8,532 nucleotides of DNA, taken from contig JAZKZG010000104.1 of assembly GCA_045612565.1 (NCBI GenBank), positions 1 to 8,532 on the forward strand, given 5' to 3'. Position 1 is the stretch's first letter. Each line of letters opens with the position of its first letter. This document shows positions 1 through 5,561 of the stretch, piece by piece. The notes below the pieces were generated by a model. That model ran no database searches. It was not told where the DNA came from and saw nothing but the letters and a program-made list of their open reading frames with translations. This DNA comes from RGIG9041 sp045612565 (GTDB taxonomy: Bacteria; Bacillota; Clostridia; Oscillospirales; QAKW01). A program made the translations under genes and the position numbers.

Positions 1-588
1 GCTGATGCCGCAGTTGTTGACTATGTAATGTCAATCGGTTCAATCGGTGAGGGTACCGACTATGCTGACCTCGTTGTATCGGGCGAAGGCTACAACCCCG
101 AAAATTATGGTATTGCATTCCGTAAAGGTTCAGACGTTACCGCAAAGGTAAATGAAGCTATCAAAACACTTCTCGACAATGGTAAACTTACTGAGATTGC
201 AAAAAAATACAAACTCGAAGAGCTTATCTCAGCTACAGATTCATTCGATGCATTCAAACAGGCAGAAACAGATTCTGACTGGGAGTATATCAAAAATAAG
301 GGTGAACTCGTAATCGGTATTACATACTTTGCTCCCATGAACTATGAAAACGAAGCAGGTGAACTCGTTGGCTTTGAAACAGAGTTTGCAAAGGCAGTTT
401 GTGAAGTTCTTGGCGTCAACGCAAAATTCCAGGAAATCAGCTGGGCAGCAAAAGAAACAGAACTCGCTGCTAAAAACATCGACTGTATCTGGAACGGTAT
501 GACAATCACTCCTGAGCGTCAGGAAGCTATGAGCATCACCATTCCCTATATGGCAAACAAACAGGTACTTGTAGTAAAAGAAAAATAA
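1..588 (+). CDS. Amino-acid ABC transporter substrate-binding protein, 3' end (5' part outside window), with a truncated second binding domain
   Basis: This is the C-terminal 195 residues of an extracellular solute-binding protein (SBP_bac_3 type) that would deliver an amino acid to the permease and ATPase encoded just downstream. The reading frame is open from base 1, so the ATG at 28 is internal and the true start lies outside the window. Visible residues 1 to about 74 are the end of one domain: lobe 2, then the hinge (NYGIAFRKGSD), then the closing helices (VNEAIKTLLDNGKLTEIAKKY). After an acidic linker of about 18 residues, a second domain begins (WEYIKNKGELVIG, then NYENEAGELVGFETEFAKAV). 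It stops at the hinge strand (PYMANKQVLVV) with the ending KEK. The second domain is therefore only its first half, about 100 residues instead of about 220. The stop codon is followed at once by the permease ribosome binding site, so no remnant of the missing half remains. The family is clear; the ligand cannot be told. Confidence 0.9.
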   Translation, partial: ADAAVVDYVMSIGSIGEGTDYADLVVSGEGYNPENYGIAFRKGSDVTAKVNEAIKTLLDNGKLTEIAKKYKLEELISATDSFDAFKQAETDSDWEYIKNKGELVIGITYFAPMNYENEAGELVGFETEFAKAVCEVLGVNAKFQEISWAAKETELAAKNIDCIWNGMTITPERQEAMSITIPYMANKQVLVVKEK

Positions 589-601
589 TCGGAGAGGCTA
601 A

Positions 602-1246
602 ATGTCATTTGCAATTGTAACACAAGACTTGCTGCTTGGCTTTTTGGAAAATTGCGAAGTGTTCATAATGACGCTTCTTATGGCAATCCCTCTCGGCCTT
701 GTGGTAACATTTGGTTCAATGTCAAAGTTCAAGCCACTTGCACTCGTAACAAAAGTTTTTGTCTGGATCATCAGAGGTACGCCTCTGATGCTCCAGCTTT
801 TTGTTGTATTGTATGTGCCTGGACTTGTTTTTGATATACCAATGCGCAACCGTATGGTTGCAACGCTTATTGCGTTTGTAATAAACTATGCTTGTTATTT
901 CAGTGAAATTTATCGCGGCGGTATTGAGAGCGTATCAAAAGGTCAGTACGAGGCTGGACAGGTTCTCGGTATGACAAAATCGCAAATCTTTTTCAAGATT
1001 GTACTTATGCAGGTTGTAAAACGCATCGTTCCCCCTATGAGCAACGAAATAATCACACTTGTAAAAGATACTTCACTTGCACGTATTATAGCTGTCGGCG
1101 AAATCCTTATGGCAGCGGAGCGTTATGCCGGTAAAGGTATTATTTGGCCACTTTTCTATACAGGCGTGTTCTTTTTGCTGTTCAACGGTTTACTTACACT
1201 TCTTTTCGGATATATCGAAAGAAAACTTGATTATTACAGAGGTTAA
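602..1246 (+). CDS. Polar amino-acid ABC transporter permease (HisM/GlnP family)
   Basis: This 214-residue integral membrane protein forms the channel of an amino-acid importer, probably as a homodimer since only one permease gene is present. The RGTPL motif at residues 58-62 is the family hallmark. SEIYRGG at 102-107, the cytoplasmic coupling (EAA) loop around 114-125 (GQYEAGQVLGMT) that contacts the ATPase, and KDTSL at 155-159 all fit the HisMQ/GlnP family. Hydrophobic segments lie near residues 19-38, 52-72, 86-102, 160-170 and 183-203. The length is normal. The start is fixed by a ribosome binding site, GGAGAGG, at 591-597. The gene begins 13 bases after the binding-protein stop, and the ATPase gene follows after 2 bases, so the three form one transcript. 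The substrate is not evident; cystine, glutamine and general polar amino acids are all possible. Confidence 0.95.
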   Translation: MSFAIVTQDLLLGFLENCEVFIMTLLMAIPLGLVVTFGSMSKFKPLALVTKVFVWIIRGTPLMLQLFVVLYVPGLVFDIPMRNRMVATLIAFVINYACYFSEIYRGGIESVSKGQYEAGQVLGMTKSQIFFKIVLMQVVKRIVPPMSNEIITLVKDTSLARIIAVGEILMAAERYAGKGIIWPLFYTGVFFLLFNGLLTLLFGYIERKLDYYRG

Positions 1247-1248
1247 CT

Positions 1249-2031
1249 ATGGCAATACTTGAAATAAATAATATCAAAAAAAGCTTTGCCAAAATCGAGG
1301 TGCTAAAAGGTATCAGTTTCAGTCTCGAAAAAGGTGAAGTCCTTGCAATAATCGGTTCGTCGGGTAGCGGCAAAACAACTCTTTTGCGTTGTATGAACTT
1401 TCTCGAAACATGTGATACGGGTACTATAAGCATCGACGGTAATATCATTTATGACGCTTCAAAAAAGATTCAGTATACCGATAACGATATCCGAAAAATG
1501 CGTCTCAATTTTGGGCTTGTTTTTCAGTCGTTCAATCTGTTTCCGCAGTATACCGTGCTCAAAAACATAATGCTCGCACCTGAACTTATGTATCTTAAAG
1601 ACGTCAAAAATCATGCTGAGCGTGTTAAGATGACCGAGGATATAAAATCAAATGCAATGTCACTTTTAGAAAAAGTCGGACTTGTTGAAAAGGCAGATTC
1701 ATATCCGTTTCAATTGTCGGGCGGTCAGCAACAGCGGGTTGCTATCGCACGTGCAATGGCTATGAATCCGCAGATACTTTGTTTTGATGAACCAACTTCG
1801 GCACTTGATCCCGAACTGACGGGTGAGGTGTTAAAGGCTATTAAATCACTCAAAAGTTCCGACAGAACAATGATTGTTGTAACTCATGAGATGGAGTTTG
1901 CCAAAAATGTAGCGGATAAAGTGATTTATATGGCGGACGGTGTGATTGAAGAGATGGGTACACCCGAAGACGTGTTTGACAATCCTCAGTCCGAAAAAAC
2001 AAAGTCTTTTTTACAAAAACCTAAAATATGA
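1249..2031 (+). CDS. Polar amino-acid ABC transporter ATP-binding protein (GlnQ/HisP-like)
   Basis: This 260-residue cytoplasmic ATPase powers the importer encoded upstream. All nucleotide-binding motifs are intact: Walker A GSSGSGKT at residues 36-43, Q-loop FQSFNLFP around Q93, signature LSGGQQQR at 156-163, Walker B ILCFDEP at 176-182 with catalytic E181, D-loop SALDP at 184-188, and the switch histidine H213 in VVTHEM. The Q-loop wording and the FDEPTSALDPEL segment are typical of the polar amino-acid (PAAT) subfamily. An insertion of about 15 residues around 117-132 (KDVKNHAERVKMTEDI) makes the protein slightly longer than the usual 240-250 residues. AGAGG at 1238-1242, inside the end of the permease gene, is the ribosome binding site. 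The stop codon overlaps the start of the tRNA nucleotidyltransferase gene (ATGA). Family assignment is secure; the transported amino acid is unknown. Confidence 0.96.
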   Translation: MAILEINNIKKSFAKIEVLKGISFSLEKGEVLAIIGSSGSGKTTLLRCMNFLETCDTGTISIDGNIIYDASKKIQYTDNDIRKMRLNFGLVFQSFNLFPQYTVLKNIMLAPELMYLKDVKNHAERVKMTEDIKSNAMSLLEKVGLVEKADSYPFQLSGGQQQRVAIARAMAMNPQILCFDEPTSALDPELTGEVLKAIKSLKSSDRTMIVVTHEMEFAKNVADKVIYMADGVIEEMGTPEDVFDNPQSEKTKSFLQKPKI

Positions 2032-3197
2032 TTTTAGATACCAACTCAAAAAAATTAATATTATATTTTCAATTGGCAGGTTACAAGGCGTATGCTGTCG
2101 GTGGATGTGTCCGCGACAGCATAATGGACCTGCCTTTTTCCGATATTGATATTGCGGTGTCCTGTACCCCTGATATCACAGAAAAAATACTTGAAGAAAA
2201 CGCTGTTCGTTTTTACGAAACAGGTCTCAAGCACGGTACGGTTACCGCAGTTGTCGACGGTAAGCCTTATGAAATAACAACCTTCCGTACCGAAAGCGGA
2301 TATGCCGATAATCGTCATCCGGATTTGGTAACGTTTGTTGACGATATAAAAGATGACCTTTCGCGTCGTGACTTTACGGTAAACGCTATGGCATATAATG
2401 ATAGTGATGGTCTTGTTGATGTTTTTGGCGGTATTGATGATATCAATGCAAAAAAAATTCGCGCAGTGGGTGAGGCGGACTTACGTTTTAACGAGGATGC
2501 CCTCAGGATTTTACGCGCTCTTCGTTTTAGTTCGACGCTTGATTTCACTATTGAAAAAACTACATCCTATTCAATCTTAAAAAATAAACAGCTTATAAAA
2601 AACGTTGCGCGTGAGCGCATAACTGAAGAACTAAAAAAACTCGTGTGTGGTGACGGAGCCTGCCGTGTTATAACAGATTATTATGAAATTTTTAATGTGA
2701 TTTTTGACAATGAGTATGATGAAAAACAGTATGTTCTGGCTTCACAAAGAATGGTTACTATGCCAAACGATAGCATTTTTCGTCTTGCAACTCTCTTCAA
2801 AATGCTTGAATCTGATTTTTCTAAAATCAAAAAAAGCGTTGTACTGTCAAACGATCAATATGACAGAATTAAAAATATTTATGATAACCATTTTGTACAC
2901 AAGACTATAAACAAAAAGAAGGTAAAGCGCGTTATGTCCAATGTCGGCTATTCAAAAGCGTGTGATATATTTATGTTTCACAAAGATGCTGCGGCTTTGC
3001 GCTATGCCAAACAAATAATAGATTCAAACGAACCGTATAAATTATCGCATCTTGCAATAAATGGAAACGATTTAAAAAAACTGGGTTTTGAAGGCAAAGA
3101 TATAAAAGAGATGCTGCAAAAAGTTCTTGATGCGGTTATTGACGAAAAAATTCCAAATATAAAAGAAAATATTCTTGACTATGTAACGAAAAAATGA
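2028..3197 (+). CDS. cca: CCA tRNA nucleotidyltransferase (class II, Bacillus-type)
   Basis: This 389-residue enzyme adds or repairs the 3'-terminal CCA of tRNAs using CTP and ATP. The nucleotidyltransferase head is intact: VGGCVRD at residues 24-30, the metal-binding DID pair (D39, D41), RRDFTVNAMAY at 113-123, and the nucleotide-recognition motif EDALRILRALRF at 156-167. The C-terminal part (about 340-385) resembles the tRNA-binding tail of Bacillus-type enzymes. The length is close to the roughly 400 residues of such enzymes. No functional HD phosphohydrolase motif is seen: the equivalent place, around RLATLFKML, lacks the HD pair. The start overlaps the preceding stop as ATGA. No Shine-Dalgarno sequence precedes it, so translation probably depends on ribosomes finishing the ATPase gene. 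A housekeeping tRNA enzyme tied to a transporter operon is unexpected but may be chance gene order. The final codons also carry a predicted promoter for the next unit. Confidence 0.96.
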   Translation: MILDTNSKKLILYFQLAGYKAYAVGGCVRDSIMDLPFSDIDIAVSCTPDITEKILEENAVRFYETGLKHGTVTAVVDGKPYEITTFRTESGYADNRHPDLVTFVDDIKDDLSRRDFTVNAMAYNDSDGLVDVFGGIDDINAKKIRAVGEADLRFNEDALRILRALRFSSTLDFTIEKTTSYSILKNKQLIKNVARERITEELKKLVCGDGACRVITDYYEIFNVIFDNEYDEKQYVLASQRMVTMPNDSIFRLATLFKMLESDFSKIKKSVVLSNDQYDRIKNIYDNHFVHKTINKKKVKRVMSNVGYSKACDIFMFHKDAAALRYAKQIIDSNEPYKLSHLAINGNDLKKLGFEGKDIKEMLQKVLDAVIDEKIPNIKENILDYVTKK

Positions 3198-3203
3198 TAT
3201 ATT
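3175..3203 (+). promoter_or_regulatory. Predicted sigma-70-type promoter for the first riboswitch/antiporter unit
   Basis: A -35 element TTGACT (3175-3180) and a -10 element TATATT (3198-3203) are separated by exactly 17 bases. The -35 lies within the last codons of the CCA enzyme gene and the -10 directly follows its stop. Transcription would begin near 3210, at the first base of the riboswitch P1 stem, which is the spacing expected for a riboswitch leader. This is predicted from sequence only. Confidence 0.65.
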
Positions 3204-3207
3204 ACTA

Positions 3208-3306
3208 AAAAAAGGGAGTAGCATGCACACTTTATGTGTGTTTACCTTGCCGTCAGTACGTTAGGGAACACCTAACCGGCTTTGTAAATAATTTGCGAGA
3301 CTTTGG
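3208..3306 (+). promoter_or_regulatory. yybP-ykoY (Mn2+) riboswitch aptamer, copy 1
   Basis: The leader shows the hallmarks of the yybP-ykoY class. The conserved GGGAGTAGC lies at 3214-3222. A P2-type hairpin follows (CACAC at 3226-3230 pairing with GTGTG at 3236-3240). Then come GCCGTCAGT, a P3 hairpin (GTTAGG at 3260-3265 with CCTAAC at 3271-3276), and the conserved CCGGCTTTG at 3276-3284. The closing strand GCGAGACTTT ends at 3304, and its CTTT (3301-3304) can pair with AAAG (3211-3214) to form P1. This class is known to bind Mn2+ and to control metal-export genes. Here it sits directly before a cation/Ca2+ exchanger-family gene. The match was made by eye from the known consensus, not with a covariance model. 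Confidence 0.9.
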
Positions 3307-3344
3307 TATAATAATTCCTGTTATGCCATAGTTCTCGCTTTTTT
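3295..3344 (+). terminator. Intrinsic terminator of riboswitch copy 1 expression platform
   Basis: GCGAGA (3295-3300) pairs with TCTCGC (3333-3338). The stem continues, with one bulge and one mismatch, through GG-CC and AT pairs up to about 3311/3321, and TTTTTT follows at 3339-3344. The 5' arm includes CTTT at 3301-3304, the same bases needed to close aptamer P1. P1 formation and termination are therefore mutually exclusive. Ligand binding that stabilises P1 should allow read-through, which makes this an ON switch. The ribosome binding site AAGGAG (3351-3356) lies just beyond. Confidence 0.85.
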
Positions 3345-3362
3345 GTTTTTAAGGAGAAATAT

Positions 3363-4355
3363 ATGGAACAACTTTTTTCAGGACTTTTAGAATTACTTGG
3401 AATGTCAGGTAATGCTGCGGTTACAATTATTTTTGCACTTTTGTTTTTGGTGTTTGGCTTTGTGTGCCTTGTAAAAGGCTCTGATTGGTTTGTTGACGGT
3501 GCAGTCGGGATTGCTGATCGATTCGGTATACCGCAGATTGTAATCGGACTAACAATTGTTGCAATGGGCACAAGCGCACCCGAGGCAGCTGTTTCAATTT
3601 CGGGCGCATTTGCGGGTGCTGCTGACATCACAATTGGTAATATAGTCGGTTCAAACATTTTGAATGTTTTAATAATACTTGGTCTTTCTGCCGTTGTTTG
3701 TCCGCTTGTTGTTGATAAGTCAACCGCATTTATCGATACTCCGTTTATGATATCAATATCAGTTTTATTACTGCTTTTGGGTCTTGACGGTAAAATAACT
3801 TTTATTGATGCACTTATAATGGTTGTTGTTTTTGTGTCATATATGGCATATCTTTTAATTTCGGCACTAAAAAATAAGTCTGTGTCCGAAGACGAAGATT
3901 TTAAAAAACGCCCCATTTGGCTAACACTTATAATGACAGTATTTGGTCTTGGCATCGTAATCCTCGGCAGCCAATTTGCCGTAACAGGTGCTACTGTTGT
4001 TGCAGAGTCGATTGGTGTAAGTGAGCGTTTTATCGGGCTTACCGTTGTTGCACTCGGAACATCACTTCCCGAACTTTTTACATCGGTGTCTGCTGCAAGA
4101 AAGGGCAATGCCGATATTGCAATCGGTAATATAGTTGGTTCAAACATATTCAATATCTTGTTTGTTGTTGGTCTTTCGGGTCTTATCACAACTGTACCCT
4201 TTGCATCAAAGTTTATAATCGATATGCTTGTTGCTATAGCATCTTCAGTATTGCTGTTTGTATGCTGTGCAAAAAACAAAAAACTTTCGCGCCTTTCAGG
4301 TGCAATTATGCTTGTGTGCTATGCAGGATACTTTGCATATCTTGTTTTAGCCTAA
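3363..4355 (+). CDS. Riboswitch-controlled cation exchanger, Na+/Ca2+ exchanger (CaCA) family, copy 1; probable Mn2+ exporter
   Basis: This 330-residue, very hydrophobic protein has about ten membrane helices in two inverted halves, the layout of the calcium/cation antiporter family (Pfam Na_Ca_ex). The first alpha repeat carries GTSAPE at residues 69-74 (ion-binding E74) and GNIVGSNILN at 92-101. The second carries GTSLPE at 232-237 (E237) and GNIVGSNIFN at 255-264. A charged cytoplasmic loop (about 168-185) joins the halves. Family members exchange Ca2+ or related ions for Na+ or H+ across the cell membrane. The manganese-class riboswitch directly upstream argues that Mn2+ is a physiological substrate; that is inference. 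The start at 3363 has a good ribosome binding site, AAGGAG, at 3351-3356. A close paralogue lies immediately downstream, and no terminator separates this gene from the second riboswitch leader. Confidence 0.93.
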   Translation: MEQLFSGLLELLGMSGNAAVTIIFALLFLVFGFVCLVKGSDWFVDGAVGIADRFGIPQIVIGLTIVAMGTSAPEAAVSISGAFAGAADITIGNIVGSNILNVLIILGLSAVVCPLVVDKSTAFIDTPFMISISVLLLLLGLDGKITFIDALIMVVVFVSYMAYLLISALKNKSVSEDEDFKKRPIWLTLIMTVFGLGIVILGSQFAVTGATVVAESIGVSERFIGLTVVALGTSLPELFTSVSAARKGNADIAIGNIVGSNIFNILFVVGLSGLITTVPFASKFIIDMLVAIASSVLLFVCCAKNKKLSRLSGAIMLVCYAGYFAYLVLA

Positions 4356-4367
4356 AATCTAATAAGT

Positions 4368-4463
4368 ATAAGGGAGTAGCATGCACACTTTATGTGTGTT
4401 TACCTTGCCGTCAGTACGTTAGGGTTACTTAACCGGCTTTGTAAATAATTTGCGAGACTTTGC
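4368..4463 (+). promoter_or_regulatory. yybP-ykoY (Mn2+) riboswitch aptamer, copy 2
   Basis: From GGGAGTAGC (4372-4380) to GACTTTG (ending 4462), this aptamer matches copy 1 at every base except the tip of the P3 hairpin. There, 4425-4429 (TTACT) replaces AACACC of copy 1 (3267-3272). The P3 stem still forms: GTTAGG at 4419-4424 pairs with CTTAAC at 4428-4433 using one G-U pair. The conserved CCGGCTTTG is at 4433-4441. The bases before GGGAG differ from copy 1, so P1 is slightly different (AAG with CTT). No strong promoter is visible just upstream; the best candidate (TTGCAT, 19-base gap, TCTAAT at 4358-4363) is weak. Transcription may therefore arrive from the first antiporter gene. Confidence 0.9.
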
Positions 4464-4503
4464 TGAAATAAATTTTTTATTGCGGCATTGTTCTCGCTTT
4501 TTT
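4452..4503 (+). terminator. Intrinsic terminator of riboswitch copy 2 expression platform
   Basis: GCGAGA (4452-4457) pairs with TCTCGC (4492-4497), followed by TTTTTT (4498-4503). The upper stem differs in sequence from copy 1 yet still pairs: G4462-C4486, C4463-G4485, T4464-G4484, G4465-C4483, then an AT-rich run. As in copy 1, the 5' arm contains the closing strand of aptamer P1, so aptamer closure and termination exclude each other. Part of the 3' arm, GCGGCAT (4482-4488), can instead pair with ATGCCGC (4506-4512) downstream. Confidence 0.83.
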
Positions 4504-4512
4504 ATATGCCGC
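4482..4512 (+). promoter_or_regulatory. Extra alternative hairpin in copy 2 leader, just before the ribosome binding site
   Basis: GCGGCAT at 4482-4488 is perfectly complementary to ATGCCGC at 4506-4512, with a 17-base loop that contains the terminator's TCTCGC arm and T-run. It competes with the terminator hairpin and ends two bases before the ribosome binding site AAAGGAG-type run (about 4514-4520). Copy 1 has no equivalent downstream arm. Its regulatory role is unproven. Confidence 0.5.
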
Positions 4513-4525
4513 GAAAGGAGAAACT

Positions 4526-5512
4526 ATGGACAATTTTTTTAACTCACTGCTTGGTGCCCTGGGTGCCGAGCAAAACGCGGTAGTAATCTTTATTTTTGCC
4601 GCTGCATTTTTAGCCCTTGGCTTTGTGTGCCTTGTAAAAGGTTCTGATTGGTTTGTTGACGGTGCTGTCGGAATCGCTGACCGTTTTGGCATACCGCAAA
4701 TTGTAATCGGTCTCACAATCGTTGCAATGGGTACAAGTGCACCTGAGGCGGCGGTTTCCATTTCGGGCGCGTTTGCGGGTGCCGCTGATATCACAATCGG
4801 TAACATTGTCGGTTCAAACATACTAAATATTTTAATTATTTTAGGTATTTCAGCACTTGTTTGCCCACTTGTTGTTGATAAATCAACCGCTTTTATCGAT
4901 ACACCGTTTATGATTGCAATAACAGTATTGCTGTTGTTTTTGGGGCTTGACGGTAAAATAACTTTTGTTGACGGTATTATAATGCTTGTTGTTTTTGCTG
5001 CTTATATAGCCTATCTTATGGTAGTTGCATTCAAAAACAAAACCGAAGACGAACAAATCGAAAGAAAACCTTTGTGGCTGACACTTGTAATGACTGTTTT
5101 TGGTCTTGGCATTGTAATTCTCGGCAGCCAATTCGCTGTAACAGGTGCCACTGTTGTTGCAGAGTCGATTGGTGTAAGTGAACGCTTTATTGGTCTTACC
5201 ATTGTTGCACTTGGAACATCACTTCCCGAACTTTTCACATCGGTATCTGCTGCAAGAAAAGGCAATGCAGATATTGCAATAGGTAATATAGTTGGTTCAA
5301 ACATATTTAATATCTTGTTCGTTGTAGGTCTTTCGGGTCTTATCACAACAGTTCCGTTTGCCTTTAATTTTATAATTGATACAGGTGTTGCAATAGCATC
5401 AGCACTGCTTCTTTTTGTATGCTGTGCAAAAAACAAAAAACTTTCGCGTCTTTCGGGTGTAATTATGCTTGTGTGTTACGCGGCTTATTTTGCATATCTG
5501 TGTATTTCATAA
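4526..5512 (+). CDS. Riboswitch-controlled cation exchanger, Na+/Ca2+ exchanger (CaCA) family, copy 2; probable Mn2+ exporter
   Basis: This 328-residue paralogue of the preceding gene keeps both alpha repeats almost unchanged: GTSAPE 69-74 and GSNILN 96-101 in the first half, GTSLPE around 230-235 and GSNIFN around 257-262 in the second. By eye well over three quarters of residues are identical to copy 1. Differences cluster in the first 30 residues, some helix faces, and the central charged loop, which is two residues shorter (KNKTEDEQIERK). Role and topology should be as for copy 1: a membrane cation antiporter exporting Ca2+ or, judging from the riboswitch, Mn2+. The ribosome binding site AAAGGAG lies a few bases before the ATG. 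Silent-site differences from copy 1 are frequent, so the duplication is not very recent. The stop codon overlaps the inverted repeat of the shared terminator. Two paralogues may differ in affinity, ion or induction threshold. Confidence 0.93.
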   Translation: MDNFFNSLLGALGAEQNAVVIFIFAAAFLALGFVCLVKGSDWFVDGAVGIADRFGIPQIVIGLTIVAMGTSAPEAAVSISGAFAGAADITIGNIVGSNILNILIILGISALVCPLVVDKSTAFIDTPFMIAITVLLLFLGLDGKITFVDGIIMLVVFAAYIAYLMVVAFKNKTEDEQIERKPLWLTLVMTVFGLGIVILGSQFAVTGATVVAESIGVSERFIGLTIVALGTSLPELFTSVSAARKGNADIAIGNIVGSNIFNILFVVGLSGLITTVPFAFNFIIDTGVAIASALLLFVCCAKNKKLSRLSGVIMLVCYAAYFAYLCIS

Positions 5513-5551
5513 TTAAAAAGCTCTTTCCAAATTGGAAAGAGCTTTTTAATT
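5511..5551. terminator. Bidirectional intrinsic terminator between convergent operons
   Basis: Bases 5511-5530 and 5532-5551 form a perfect 20-bp inverted repeat around a single central base. The core is AAAGAGC on one arm and GCTCTTT on the other. Each strand ends its stem with CTTTTTAATT, so it can stop transcription from both sides: the antiporter unit on + and the amylase/lipid-kinase operon on -. It overlaps the last two bases of the antiporter stop codon and lies 10 bases from the lipid-kinase stop. Confidence 0.93.
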
Positions 5552-5561
5552 AGTAGTAGAA

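Larger units (their letters stand above)
3208..5512 (+). repeat. Tandem duplication of a riboswitch-terminator-antiporter unit
   Basis: Unit 1 spans about 3208-4355 and unit 2 about 4368-5512. Each contains, in the same order, a yybP-ykoY aptamer, an overlapping terminator, an AGGAG-type ribosome binding site and a CaCA-family exchanger gene. Similarity begins abruptly at the aptamer; the bases before it (3198-3210 versus 4356-4370) are unrelated apart from being AT-rich. This indicates that the leader and gene were duplicated together, head to tail, and that the promoter of unit 1 was not clearly copied. Confidence 0.9.

Noticed and set aside
28..588. The ATG at 28 as the start of a small 186-residue protein
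   Set aside because: The frame is open back to base 1 and the residues before the ATG continue the same binding-protein fold, so this is an internal methionine.
2700..2850. Loss of the HD motif in the CCA enzyme as a sign of decay
   Set aside because: Bacillus-type class II enzymes of about 400 residues normally lack a working HD phosphohydrolase domain, and all catalytic motifs in the head are intact.
3221..3240. Short palindromes GCATGC and CACAC/GTGTG as a mobile-element end or attachment site
   Set aside because: They are the P2 region of the riboswitch, repeated because the whole aptamer is duplicated. No transposase, recombinase or target duplication is present.
3272..4279. A 335-residue open frame on the minus strand, opposite the first antiporter, with a similar one opposite the second
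   Set aside because: Its sequence is a low-complexity Ser/Thr/Ile/Pro mirror of the exchanger repeats, it has no ribosome binding site, and it runs into the riboswitch leader. The + strand gene has full family motifs. It is a codon-bias shadow.
3208..4463. The two leader repeats as a CRISPR-like or direct-repeat array
   Set aside because: There are only two copies, over 1.1 kb apart, each tied to a gene, with RNA secondary structure of a known riboswitch class.
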